In this document: positions 1 to 10,589 of the stretch, piece by piece
How the letters are laid out: each line of letters starts with the position of its first letter
Numbering within the stretch: the first letter of the stretch is position 1
From: Chrysophaeum taylorii
Lineage: Eukaryota; Sar; Pelagophyceae; Pelagomonadales; Pelagomonadaceae
Direction of reading: 5' to 3'
NCBI GenBank assembly: GCA_029834535.1
Contig: JAQMWT010000682.1
Span: forward strand, 124,001-188,000
Length of the DNA: 64,000 nt
Notes under the pieces: generated by a model
What the model was told of the DNA's origin: nothing
Databases searched by the model: none
Seen by the model: only the letters and a program-made list of their open reading frames with translations
Translations under genes and position numbers: made by a program

Positions 1-1735
1 CGGTCGTATTGCCGATCCAACAGACGATCAAAAGAAGACCACAGCGACGAAGCAGGGGAATAACGTGATGCGTTTGGCGGTGACGTAAAATACGTTGCGG
101 ATGAGCAGGGCCAACGGCCTGAATGGTGTGGCAATCGTAACTAACTTGCTCAAGGGCATGATCCGAAAGAATCCGTTTGTCACCAAGGCCAGGAGAGATG
201 AGGGTATGCGGGAACGCGACATGGATGCCATGAGGGGCGGAAAGAGTGGGTGCAGGAGAAGGAAGACCACGATTGTCAAGAGGACCAATTGAAGGGAACG
301 TTAAGTGAGCAGTGCCAGAACCAGAAACAGAGCCAGTGCCGATAGCAGAAGTGATGGAGTGCTGTTGACTGTTGTCAAGGTCAGTAAAACCAGCTGCGGA
401 ATTGAAGATACTGACGTTTGCGCCGATATCGTAGACGACGAGGCTAAGGTTGTTGCTGTGCAGGTAGTCGCGCTCACGAGCGGTGAGCAGAGCGGTAAGA
501 GCATTGGTGGAGGAAAGAACTTGATGAATGGAGGGGGAGATAGAAAGAAGATGGTAATTGAAAGACGGGTAGGTGGGTGCAGAAAGAGATGGGTCAGGAG
601 GGGAGATGGCAGTGGAAGGTGGGGCAGGGGGTGTGGTGGAGGGTGGCAAAGCAAGAAGTGGCGGAGAGGGTTGGGATGGGGGCAAGAGTGGGATGGCGGC
701 GGAAAGATAGTTTTGGTAGAATGGTGGATGGGGCCGAGGTGGGTATTGGGGATTGAGTCGAGGTGGGTAGTGGGGATTGGACCGAGGTGGGTATTGGGGA
801 CGAGGGCGAGGGCGGGCAGTGGCTTGTGAGAGCAAATAGCGCTGGCGCTTACGACAATCTTTCTGGTGATGGCCAGGAATACCACAAAAGTGACAAAGGT
901 CAGTAGGGCGTGGGCGCTTGCGATGGAAAGAACCACGGGAAAATGGAGGCGAAGGTCGGTTACGGAAAGATGGGCGAAAAGATGGGCGAGGGCTAGAACG
1001 TTGTTGGGAGCGCAAAGCATTGAGACGATGAAGGCATTTATCAGAAGGATGGTTGGTACGACCGCAAAAGCTGCAACGTTCACGATGGCGGGGACTTTCA
1101 CGGAACGTAGCATGGACAAGCGCAGACTTGGTCTGAAGATAATCGAAAACTTTACTGTTGAGGCGATCAACGAAACCATCATATGTGCGCAGTTTAGGGT
1201 CAAGTGCAATGAGATCCTTAGACAAGATCGAGTCGGGGATTTTCGTCTGAAGCAATTGCAATGCAAGAGTGTCAGGGAAATCTTGATGATGCCGACCAAC
1301 TTGAACACCAGTGATGAACTTGTTAAGAAAAGACTCAAGATCATCGATATTGTTGCATACCAAGGAATGCAAGGAGGCAATTGCAGACTAAGCGACACGA
1401 TCTCCATGGCCCATGTAAACATCAGTAATGTGCTTGTAAAGCCGCGTGAAGTTCATATATCGGCTTTCACGGATATCCGCACGATCAGTATCATGCATTG
1501 GTAGCGCCATGAACAGTGCAGAGTACCAACGTTGCTGCTTAACACCAAATTCTTCTTCAGAGCAGCCAGAGGCGGAAATGCTAGTCCAAGTGTCGTTGGT
1601 CAAGAAAATGCGATCACCGGTGGAAATGATCATGTTTTCCAGGCGCCGGGTCCATTGGTGAAAAAGACGTCGCTCACCGCTGAAGGCATCAATTTTTTGC
1701 GAAAGCTTGCTATCTTTAATTTCGATCGAGGACAT
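1..1735 (-). pseudogene. Copia-like Gag to protease start, interrupted by an in-frame TAG, cut by the window edge
   Basis: On the minus strand an ATG at 1735 opens a Gag of the copia (UBN2-like) type, with an N-terminal helical domain containing W-T-R-R-L-E. The frame meets TAG at 1388-1390 and then stays open in the same frame to the window edge. Past the stop I read two CCHC zinc knuckles (C-S-F-C-G-R-T-N-H-P-S-D-K-C and C-H-F-C-G-I-P-G-H-H-Q-K-D-C near 870-910), a P/S-rich linker, and a retropepsin-like segment Y-D-I-G-A-N-V-S-I near 420-440 where D-S/T-G-A is expected. RT and integrase would lie left of the window. The long 301-1422 reading frame on this strand is a different, spurious frame. 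The element is either dead or uses TAG readthrough. The Gag family is an inference from pattern; the zinc knuckles are directly visible. Confidence 0.75.
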
Positions 1736-1837
1736 GATAAACGATAACGAACCGAACACGTAGCAATGAACTGAAGCCGAGGAGGAGTCGCCACGAAGTC
1801 AAGCACAGGTTCGATCGGAACGAACGAACACTGCTGC

Positions 1838-1934
1838 CATGTTACAACTGGAATGGGGCTTTAGACTAGAGATAAGGGAATGACGTAGGGATACTAGATA
1901 CGTGGTGCAGGGGTAAGTGTCATAGCTTCCTCGG
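1838..1934. repeat. LTR- or MITE-like terminal sequence upstream of the copia Gag
   Basis: This stretch is about 80% similar to 12870-12935. Its right end (GTGGTGCAGGGGTAAGTGTCA plus TAGCTTCCTC) is the reverse complement of the left end of the copy at 12842. The two copies together imply an element of about 110-125 bp with inverted ends near TGACACTTACMCCTGC, which would suit a short copia LTR or a MITE. Neither copy is complete here. Confidence 0.45.
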
Positions 1935-1993
1935 ACGTCCAAGGTTACAAAAAAAAAAAATGGGTGATCCGGGCCTTGGCTTTGGGGTAAGGT

Positions 1994-3781
1994 ATGGAGG
2001 AGGATGTGGGGATCACGGCGTTCACGACGACGACGACAGGCATCGAGTGCGTGTTCCGCGAGCGGTACACCGACTTCGTCGTGCACGAGATCGACCTCGA
2101 GGGGCGGGTCGTCGCTCTGACCGCCACTGAGGCGCCGCCCTGTTGTGAGGAGGAGGAGGAGGAGGAGGAGGAGGCGACGGAGGGCGTCGAGGGCTTGATC
2201 GCGGCGCTGGCCGGGGAGGATGCCGGGACCGCTGCAGCGCTCCGCGAGGTGCTGGTTGACGGCCCCCCCGTGACTTTATGCGCCGCCTCGAAGGATGCGC
2301 GGCGTTTGCAGCACGAGAAGGTGGCGACTCTGGGGCTGTGCTCGGAGACGAGCGAGGGGCGCGTACGAGTGTTCCGGTCAACAAAAAAGGAGCAGCGGTC
2401 GCGAAGAAATCGGTGGCCGCGCGGCAAGCCGAAGCACGTCCGGTTCGCGTTGTACAAGGAGAACGCGGACACCATGGAGTGCGCGTCGTTACTGTCGCGG
2501 TTTCTGAGGTGCAAGAAGGTCGGGTACGCGGGTACCAAGGACAAGCGCGCCGTGACGACGCAATGGGCGACCGTGTCCAAGGTGCTGCCCTCCGAGATCC
2601 TGAGGCGCGGCGCGACCGCGAGACCTTTGATGCGCGTTGGGAATTTCTCTTTTGTCGAGTTACCCCTCGAGCTCGGTTCCCTCGGGGGGAACCGGTTCGA
2701 GGTCGCGCTGCGACGCGCGACGACAGACGAGGCGACCGTGCGGGCCGCGTGCGAGGCCGTGACGCGGTGCGGATTTGGGAACTTTTTTGGACTCCAGCGG
2801 TTTGGCTCGGCTTGCTCGAACGCTCAAATCGGCGAGGCCCTCCTCTCGGGCGATTGGCGAGCTTGCGTCGATCTGATTCTCGCGCCTCGCGATGGCGAGA
2901 CCGCACCGGCGGCCGAGGCCAAGGCCGCGTATGCCCGCGGCGACCTCGAGACAGCCCGGAAGGCGATCCCCCGGACCCTCAGAGTCGAGAAACAGGTTCT
3001 GGATAAACTCGCCAAGGCGCCGGCGGATTTTTCCGGCGCGTTTCACTCCGCCGTGCCCAAGAACCTCAGGCTCATGTATCTCCACGCTCACCAGAGCCTC
3101 GCCTGGAACACGCTGGCCTCGGAGCGTATCAACCGTCATGGCGTCGCGGTCGTCCCTGGTGACCTGGTTCTCGCGAATTCCACCGGTCTCACCGCCGACC
3201 TGACGTCGGCGGCCGGCGTCCGAGTTGTCACGGATCCCAAGAGCTACGCGCACTGGGACGTCGTTCTCCCGCTGCCCGGCCATGCGATCACCTATCCTGC
3301 CTTCGAGGGCGCCGCGGAGGCCCTCGCGCGCGCCGCCGTCCGAGACGACTACGCGCGCGCCGCCACGCCCGAGGCTTCCCTCGCCGGCGCCTATCGTCCT
3401 CTCTTCGTGAAGCCCTCCAACCTCCGCTGGCGCCTCGTTCCCTACAATTCCAAGGAAGAACAGCTCATCAAAACCGACCTCGATAAACTCCGCGATGTTG
3501 ATGAACCACCCTCAAAAAAAACCTGTCGCGTTGAGCCTTCGCAATCCGCCCTCATCCTCGAGTTCGACTTGCCTCCGAGCAGCTACGCGACAAGCTGCCT
3601 CCGCGAAATCACAAAATCATCCATGTCCAAGGGCTTCCACGCCGCGCGCACCTTAGAAGCAGCAGCAGCAGCAGCCGCCGCCGCCCAAGACGAATCTCCT
3701 CCACCCGCCGCGTCCTCTCCTGAAAAAAAAATGGCGGCGGCGGCGGCGGCGGCGGTTCAGAACGACGAACAACCTAATTGA
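1994..3781 (+). CDS. PUS7: tRNA/mRNA pseudouridine synthase of the TruD/PUS7 family
   Basis: Isomerises specific uridines to pseudouridine in tRNA and mRNA. The 595-residue ORF has the TruD hallmark G-Y-A-G-T-K-D-K-R-A-V-T near residue 178; the Asp in K-D-K is the expected catalytic nucleophile (family knowledge). The conserved G-N-F-F-G-L-Q-R-F-G motif follows near residue 260. Typical PUS7 elements continue to a C-terminal domain ending around residue 530. There is an acidic (GAG)n tract near residues 52-60 and Ala-rich runs at the C-terminus; these are low-complexity additions. ATG at 1994 precedes the conserved F-x-E-R-Y-x-D-F-x-V-x-E segment, so the start is sound. No intron is needed. 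It lies just outside the copia remnant, so the upstream region is only about 60 bp beyond repeat sequence. No nuclear or organelle targeting signal was obvious to me. Confidence 0.93.
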   Translation: MEEDVGITAFTTTTTGIECVFRERYTDFVVHEIDLEGRVVALTATEAPPCCEEEEEEEEEATEGVEGLIAALAGEDAGTAAALREVLVDGPPVTLCAASKDARRLQHEKVATLGLCSETSEGRVRVFRSTKKEQRSRRNRWPRGKPKHVRFALYKENADTMECASLLSRFLRCKKVGYAGTKDKRAVTTQWATVSKVLPSEILRRGATARPLMRVGNFSFVELPLELGSLGGNRFEVALRRATTDEATVRAACEAVTRCGFGNFFGLQRFGSACSNAQIGEALLSGDWRACVDLILAPRDGETAPAAEAKAAYARGDLETARKAIPRTLRVEKQVLDKLAKAPADFSGAFHSAVPKNLRLMYLHAHQSLAWNTLASERINRHGVAVVPGDLVLANSTGLTADLTSAAGVRVVTDPKSYAHWDVVLPLPGHAITYPAFEGAAEALARAAVRDDYARAATPEASLAGAYRPLFVKPSNLRWRLVPYNSKEEQLIKTDLDKLRDVDEPPSKKTCRVEPSQSALILEFDLPPSSYATSCLREITKSSMSKGFHAARTLEAAAAAAAAAQDESPPPAASSPEKKMAAAAAAAVQNDEQPN

Positions 3782-3957
3782 CGTATGTAATAATTCCACA
3801 ACCTACTTAAGGCAGTCCCGCGCACGTGCCACCATCTTCCAAGGGCCGAGGCCCTGTGATACTTGACCGGAGGGGTCTACTGCGGTCAACGAGGTCGACG
3901 ACGACGTCGACCAGCTGCATAAGAAAAAAGACGATTTTTTTGTACCCTAACCCTGCG

Positions 3958-4345
3958 ATCGTTAACCGGCGGTTGCGATGGAGGACGGCGCCTAACACGC
4001 TTGCTCCCTGCGGCGGCCCCGGCCGTCCCGGAGTGAGACGGTGCCTGCTCGCCTCCCGGGCTGGCCGGTTAGCACCCGGAAAGTCCGCGCTGGGATGGGG
4101 TTCGCTCGGTTGGGCAGAACGCGACGGACAGGTCGATTGTTCGTGGACCAACACGTCCGCGGCCTGCGACGCTTTCGCACGACCTCGCACAAGACCGCGC
4201 GCAGTGGCGGTCCACCATCAACAAGTCCGTCCTCGTCCCTCGCCTCTGCCCCAACTGCGTAATTTTCCTCTGTGATACCGTACCGGCTCCTGCCGGTCCG
4301 GCCTGGCTCCCATGCTCGGGAGAGGTCTGAAGTTAGTTAGTTTTT
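3958..4345 (+). repeat. Interspersed repeat B, copy 1
   Basis: Shares its core with 61335-61697 (same strand) and 59949-60309 (inverted). Shared blocks include GGTTGCGATGGAGGACGG, CTCCCGGGCKGGCCGGTT and the end CTCCCATGCTCGGGAGAGG followed by TCTGAAGTTAGTTAGT. The middle of this copy (about 4100-4260) differs from the others. No coding content is conserved. It is probably a non-autonomous element or fragment. Confidence 0.7.
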
Positions 4346-5190
4346 GTACTATGGGAACTAACAAACAAACAAACGAACAAACAAACAAACAATACGGCAA
4401 CAACAACTGGTAAAACTTCGACGTCGCTTTTTTTTCCCCGTCATTAATTAATTTTGGGGGTGTGCTTGTTGAGATTCCTTCGCGAATGTCGCCAAATCGA
4501 ACCGGCCAAATGCGTAGCAAGCAAATGTGTGGTGCCATGCAGCAGCCTTGGAGTGGCAGTATCTTATTTAAGAGTTTCATTGCAAAGAGCCGACGATCGA
4601 GGGGTAACACGACTACATATTTTTGTCGAAAAAAACACTTATTAGCGATGCTAAAAGCAAGCTTGTGCAGCGAGTGAGATTGAGCTCGCTCTCTAAGCTG
4701 CTCAGTCCTACCGTGTATCGCGACTCTTTCGCCTGAGAAGGGCAACGGCGGCCGACTTCGAGGCGGCGGCGGCGGAGGGGGCCACGAGCGCTGTTGGAAC
4801 ACAGTGAGGCGCCGGTTTGTTTGTTTGTTTGTTTGTTTCCAATGCCGCCTTCGTTTCGGTCTACTTCTCGAACAGGTCGCCCTGCCCGTTGTGTCAACTA
4901 ACCTTCTTGAGCTCGTTTTTAATACTAGCCGATTTCCAAACTTTGCGACCTGCGGCCAACGCAACAACGTGCGCTCGACTCTTGTCGTCCGAAAGTTGTA
5001 ACAGCAAGGGGCCACTGGACTCCAGCGCGGGTCAGTGCTTCTTACTATAAGTGGGTGGCTCCAGAGTCAGAGCCAAATGTTTAACGCAGGTTTGCATATG
5101 CCAATAGGGCGATTGTTTTCCTGCAACGACAATGGTACTTAGTCTTAGATGACGTGCCAGCGAGGACACTCAAGCGCCGGAATAAGGAGG
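4346..5190. other. Gene-poor stretch with inverted CAAA/TTTG microsatellites
   Basis: No convincing gene. It contains (AAAC)n at about 4361-4391 and the complementary (TTTG)n at about 4817-4841, roughly 450 bp apart in inverted orientation. Small ORFs on both strands lack coding character. Confidence 0.5.
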
Positions 5191-5266
5191 GGTGAGGTGC
5201 GGTACGCGCGGCGACGGAATGTTCGCCTCGTCTTTTGACGATGGCGCGGACGCTTTCGGAGCGTCG

Positions 5267-5557
5267 CTAACGAACGCGGCCGCGAGCGTCGTCGCGACCG
5301 CCGCGATCGCGAGAGTTGATGATGGAGCTCGCGAAAATAGCGAGGCCAATGATGGCGAGGCCGACGCCGACGCTAGTGCCGACGCTAGTGAGGCCAGTCG
5401 TGAGGCCGTTGGAGATGTTATTGCCAAGACTGGTGAGGCCAGTCTTGGCAATGTTTTCGAGTTGGTTGTTGAAATTCTCGCCGACGTCGCCTAGGCGATC
5501 GGCAATACACCGTGCGTCATTCTCGAACGCCTCGTCGGACACGAGCTTGAAGATCAT
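5267..5557 (-). CDS. Possible small membrane protein, function unknown
   Basis: A 96-residue ORF from ATG at 5557. It starts M-I-F-K-L-V-S-D-E-A-F, has an amphipathic Asn/Leu/Gly-rich middle with repeating T-G-L-T-S motifs, one hydrophobic segment (V-G-V-G-L-A-I-I-G-L-A-I-F-A) near residues 60-75, and a basic D/R-rich tail. The DNA has an internal short repeat (GCTAGTGCCGAC / GTGAGGCCAGTC), which also opens an acidic Ala-rich frame on the plus strand (ATG at 5219, stop at 5494). The composition looks protein-like, but I recognise no family. It could be fortuitous. Confidence 0.3.
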   Translation of the reverse strand: MIFKLVSDEAFENDARCIADRLGDVGENFNNQLENIAKTGLTSLGNNISNGLTTGLTSVGTSVGVGLAIIGLAIFASSIINSRDRGGRDDARGRVR

Positions 5558-5669
5558 CAAATTCGCGTTGCACAGGCTTGGCTTGTTCGTCTGCTCGCTT
5601 GGTCTCCTGCGTTCCACTTGTTAGCGTTCGAAATAGTACCGAAGAGGTGCACGCATAAGTTCACCTCTA

Positions 5670-6180
5670 ACCCCACTTCCATTCGCTAACCTTTGAGTTT
5701 ACTCCTAAACCCCACTTCCAATCTAAGCTGCTTTGATCAACGCACGTTCGCTAACCTTTCAGTTTACTCCTAACCTTACTTACACCTTACACCCCTTACA
5801 CCCTCCCGCCGCACTCCCATTTCAGCTCGACGCTCTCACCCCCGCCAATCTAAGCTGCTTTCATCAGCGCACGTTCGCTAACCTTTGAGTTTACTCCTAA
5901 ACCCCACCTCCTGCAACGGCATTACGCACTTCAGGGAGCGCCAAGACGTTTACAGAAACGCCAACGGCCCCTACGTCTCTCGGCTGCCGGGCCCTTGGCG
6001 GCGCCCGGACGGTTAGGCTTACGCCTTGCCGTCCTTGCTTACACCTTGCACCCCTTACGCCCTCCCACCCCACTCTCATTTCATCTCGACGCTCTCACCC
6101 CCGCCAATCTAAACTGCTTTGATCAGCGCACGCTCGCTAACCTTTGAGTTTACTCATAAACCCCACTTCTAGCAGGCCTC
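5670..6180. repeat. Degenerate tandem array (AACCTTTGAGTTTACTCC family)
   Basis: At least four copies of a block containing CGCTAACCTTTGAGTTTACTCC, TAAACCCCAC and CCAATCTAAGCTGCTTTGATC occur near 5684, 5751, 5876 and 6135, with variable spacing. Related but diverged blocks lie at about 57050-57110 and 58755-58815, where they accompany TAAGTTCACCTGGTCCC repeats next to helicase fragments. This is probably part of the same transposon family rather than a telomere array. Confidence 0.65.
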
Positions 6181-6290
6181 CAGTATGTCGAAGGCTGTGC
6201 AGCTGTGGCGGCAACTCCAGCTCGCTAAGGCTTACCCCCACTCCTTAATTTAATCTGAGGCTTAAAGCTTGTACCCGTTCAACGGGACGC

Positions 6291-6624
6291 TGTAGTGGTT
6301 TTTCTCAGACACCCGCCCCTCTTGGCCAGGCCAGAGGCCTCAACAACCCTTTCTCCCAACCCGAACCGCGGGTGAAACCACCACACGCCCGATCTCAGCG
6401 TAAACACTCACGCCATCACGAAAATCGGACAATCAAAATGAGGGTAATAGCAAGACGACAGTAAGAACGCAATACAAATGCCTGGTACATTGGGTTCAGT
6501 GGAAGCGTAGGTGAGGATGTCAAGATGACACCCCCCCCATAATTGCAAGGTCAGTACCAGGGCAACAATCAGGGTAAGTCATGTGGCAGGCAGGCAAGTG
6601 GGGGGAATGGGCGTTACTGCCACA
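6291..6624 (-). repeat. 3' LTR of gypsy-like copy 1
   Basis: 334 bp bounded by TGTAGTGG and CTGCCACA, so with TGT...ACA ends. On the element's minus strand it begins just after a purine-rich AAGTAGGGGG tract, in polypurine-tract position. Its two halves recur at 58396-58603 and 60311-60439, which supports LTR identity. Copy 2 keeps only about 18 bp of it at 48229-48246. Confidence 0.7.
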
Positions 6625-7022
6625 GGAGCCCCCTACTTGAGATGAAGTCGTCCTCGACTTCAAGGGTGACGAAGGTCACGCTCACGAATGGTACGATAAG
6701 CTCGGTCAGCTACATCAGCAAGAACTTTGTTGCTGTGGAGGCCGAAGTTACTGACGAGGACATCGATTTCATCCGGGCGAAAATCAGTCACACAGGGTTC
6801 ACAGCCCTCCATGTTTGGTCGTAGGCGTGTGAAGCTACCTCCGTCAGGGTCCTTGTATTCTGGTCTTAAGCGTCGCTCGGCCAGAGGCTTAGTAGGATCA
6901 AAAACACGAGGATCATCGCGCGGTCCCAAATCGGTATAGTAGTGAAGCGCAACTGTATCATTGTCGTGATCGTATTCTTCATAGACTTCGGCAACGTAGA
7001 TACGCTTCTTCCACGCGTTGGA

Positions 7023-8253
7023 TCATCCTTTAACCCTGAAAATCACGAACTTACCATGTTTGAAACGGTCGCGGTCTGAAGGTAAATGCAGCGGGGCTGA
7101 AGAAGTGTCGATGGTTGGCACTTTCAAAGGCACAATTTGTTGTACAGATGCTACAACCGACTCAGCATCATCGTCGTTGACGTCCTGAGTTTCGTAAACG
7201 ACGGGAGAGATCTTTCTGGTAACTATGTAAGGCCCGCGCCAAATGGGACGTAGCTTGTGGCGCGTCTTAGGCACGAAACGCAGAACATAATCACCTGCGG
7301 AAAACTGGAGGTCAATTTGGTGGGCATCATAGTTGAGTTTTTGGCTCTCCTGTGCTTCGCGGTGAGCTCGTGTAACGAGTCGACTATAAAATTCAAACTT
7401 GTTCTTAAAGTCCACCAAAATCTGCTGACGCGATTGCATTGGATCACGCTGTTCACTCAAAAGATTGCAATCGGGTGGTAACAGGGGTTGCTTGCCAGTA
7501 CGCATCATGAAAGGTGAAATCTTCGTTCCCCGAAAAAAAAATGTACATCCTATTGTACATGAATGCGACATATGAGAGGAAATTCGACCAATCTGGCTGA
7601 CGCTGTTCATCGATCGCAGCTCTCAAGAAGGCTTTCATAAATCGGTTGACACGTTCAGTGTGGTTACTCTGAGGGTGATACGAGAGGGTAGTACGACAAC
7701 GTACGTTGAATTGACGAACAACTGTGCGGAATAACTTGTTCGCGAACTCATTTCCAGTATCCGTGACTATGCACCGTGGGAGACATCCCGCAAGTAAAAT
7801 CTTGTCCACAAACGCGTTCAAAATTGAATAATAATGCTTGATGTTGATCAGAGCCAATTTCAAGAAATGCGACGCTGCATCGTACATCGCGAGTATGTAC
7901 GTGCACAGGTCAGCGCCTCGCAGAGGTCCAATCAGACCCATACCTAAGACATAGCAATCTCCGACGCGATTCGGTTGACAAAGCAAGCCATGATGCTTAG
8001 GCATGGTGGATCGAATCTTCTGGCAAATAATGCAGGCATTGACGAGCTCATTAACTGACGATGAGACGTTGGCCACCAATACCGTTCTAAGATTTGATTC
8101 GCGGTGGAGTCTCGTCCTACATGGCCTCCGAACAATCCTCGGTGATGCATGGCGATTACACGCTTTCGCATAGACAGAGGGACCACGATAAAACGGTAAG
8201 ACGTTGAGAATCCGAATCATCGACCTTATACAGCACGTTGTTGTCAATTTCAT
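7023..8253 (-). pseudogene. Integrase region of gypsy copy 1
   Basis: The HHCC zinc-binding part (H-H-R-G-L-F-G-G-H-V-G-R-D-S and C-I-I-C-Q) and the rve core are readable in two frames. The core has the second catalytic Asp (V-T-D-T-G-N-E-F) and Glu (H-P-Q-S-N-H-T-E-R-V-N-R-F). The first catalytic Asp is Gly here (V-L-G-M-G-L-I-G-P-L) while copy 2 has Asp, so this integrase could not catalyse strand transfer. A 1-bp difference near 8070 also breaks the frame. The C-terminal part (7023-7610) continues as a variable SH3-like region. Confidence 0.85.
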
Positions 8254-8454
8254 ACGGTACGGATGACTGCTCGTTTCTGCTCAGAATCCAGATTTCGTCT
8301 GATGCGTTTGCATGTGTCATCTTCAGCTTGCTCTTTCGCTATCTCATCGAGAGTGATCTCATCCCCCGCTTGATCCGCAGAAGGGAGACGTTCGACGGAG
8401 TCAACTGGCTCAGACTCGTACGAGAATTGAGGCGGTTGTACGTTCTGTCGCGTA

Positions 8455-10450
8455 CTAACTGCTGCCATAGCTGCGGTGGGTCCGCTGTCCGTCGATATAG
8501 GCATCGTCACCGAAGAGAAGGTGAAACAAGCTGTGCCAGGTACATCGGTGGGGATTTCTTGGAAAATCAAAAAAAGCCTCATTGATCGGTTCCCCGTCTT
8601 CGTCTTTCTCGATCAACTTGTCGATAGGGTTGCGCGACAGACAATCCGGGATGCGCATGCCAGGGGAATTTCCAGGCTTGTATCCGAGCTCCCAGTCGAA
8701 CGCAGCAAGCCGCATAGCCCATCGCGCTAACTGTCCAGACGTGTGATTCTAATCCCGAAGAAACGTTAAATTACGATGATCCGTCTCTAATTTCGTCTGA
8801 TGACCTTCGATATAAAATCGGAATTTCTCAAGAGCGGAGAGTACTGCGAGGAGTTCCAAGCGCCGAGGATCATACTTCCTCATCGACTTAGGCACGGTTC
8901 GACTCCAGTACTCAATAACTCTCTCTTTTATTCTTTCTCTTCCATCGTCGTCAACGACTGGTACCTTTTGAAATAGGTAAGCACCCAACCCATGCACGGA
9001 AGCATCAGTTCGAATGTAGAAAGGCAACGAGTAATCAGGATGGTAGACACCCTTCGAAGTGACAATAGCCTCGATGATGGCATCCCAAGCTTCCTGACAC
9101 TCTTTCGTCCACTCGAATTTTACGTCCGGCAACGTCAGTTGTCTTGATGGCTCTGCAACCTTCGCAAAATTCCTTACATATCGCCAGCAAAAACTCCCCT
9201 TTCCAAGGAAAGACCGCACTTGCTTCTTAGGGTCAGCATCCGACAAAGTGCCAGGGAATGGCATGTGTCTGATGGCTTCTAAAGACCTCGGTTATGGAAG
9301 AAGTCCGTTCGGGGTGGATAAATGACCCAAAAACTCAATGACTTCTTGCATAAAATGAACTTCTTGATCTTGGCGCTGTACCCTTTCAAGGCGAGATGGG
9401 GAATAACTTGCACAAGGCACTGCAAGTGATTCTTTGTATCTGTGTGACAAGCGAGAATATCGTCGATATATGCCACGAGATCACGATATAGCCATTGCGA
9501 CAAGTCAGTGTTCAACTGCTTGCAAAACAAACTTCCGGCTGGTTTGACTCCCAAAGGTAGACGCATGTAGCTGTACGCTCCCAGAGGACTAGTGAAGGTG
9601 ACCACATCTTGTGCATCTAGCGACAATCGTAAATTGTGATAGCCCCAACGAATATCCAAACTGGAACGACAAAACTTGTCAATGAGAAACATCAGCGCGT
9701 CAGCCATGCTCACGCTCGGCCAGCTATCATCCTTGAGCAATGCATTGAGGCGCCGTAGGTCGACAGCTGCTCTGTGAGCATTGGAAGTGCCAGGCTCGGC
9801 ACCTTTCTTAGGCAACATCAAAATAGGGAAACCCCATGGAGAATTCGCAGGACGAATAACTCCGTCTCGGGTCCATGCTTCAATCTGCATCTGCAAACAT
9901 TCAATCTTTTCTTTCGACAACCGATATGGCGAGAGTTTGAGGGGAGTCGGGTTCTCTTCTTTGAACCGGAGCGTCACTTCAGGTGAATCAACAGGTCTCA
10001 TCACATCATCGAAAAATGCCCACGAATACGAGATTAAATGCTTCATCATCAGCTTCTCGTCATCATCTAAAGCAGGATGCTCTGTAATACCCAATTTAGT
10101 CATCACCTCTTCGACCTGCGCGACGGTCGGAGGGATGACTTGCATGCTCTCCTGATCCGCTAAATGAGGAGGCGTCACCGGTGAAGGTTGACCATGTTCG
10201 TCGTGAGGCGCGTCCGCCCACGGAGCGCCGTACTTATTGAAATACGCAGGTCGCTCCTTCGCGGTGCATTCTTCTTCAGCAGTTGCGGAGGGCTGGTTGC
10301 CCGCTTGGCTGCTCTGCATAACCGCAGTGGCGACGGTGCCCCCTGCAATAGATTGAGCCGTCCCAGGCGATGTAAGCGAAGGTGGTGGCGGGGTGGTGGG
10401 GGCAGCAGCCGATGGTGCAGGACTCGCAGGAGAATAGAGTTCATCGGGCG
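8455..10450 (-). pseudogene. Reverse transcriptase and RNase H of gypsy copy 1
   Basis: Palm motifs include S-L-D-I-R-W-G-Y-H-N-L-R and the catalytic box V-A-Y-I-D-D-I-L-A (about 9450-9480). Fingers motifs include N-S-P-W-G-F-P-I-L-M-L-P-K-K. RNase H follows, with Y-I-R-T-D-A-S-V-H-G-L-G-A-Y, R-R-L-E-L-L-A-V and T-D-H-R-N-L. Reading needs at least two frames: a 1-bp loss at about 9358 separates the RT palm end from the connection, and a TAG follows F-L-R-D at about 8748 where copy 2 has Ser. Confidence 0.87.
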
Positions 10451-10589
10451 AAATCCATGACACACTTCGAGTGGCAGGGTCGAGCGTTGGAATGCGCGAC
10501 TCTACAGCAAAAGGTGAAAACCGTAGAATATGGTGATCGGGTTGGGCTATCGTAGTCGTCGCAATATTCCGCAACTTACCCAAATTTCG

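Noticed and set aside
301-1422. 373-codon minus-strand ORF rich in Leu/Ser/Pro
   Set aside because: Zinc knuckles and the protease-like motif are in a different frame, so this one is a shadow.
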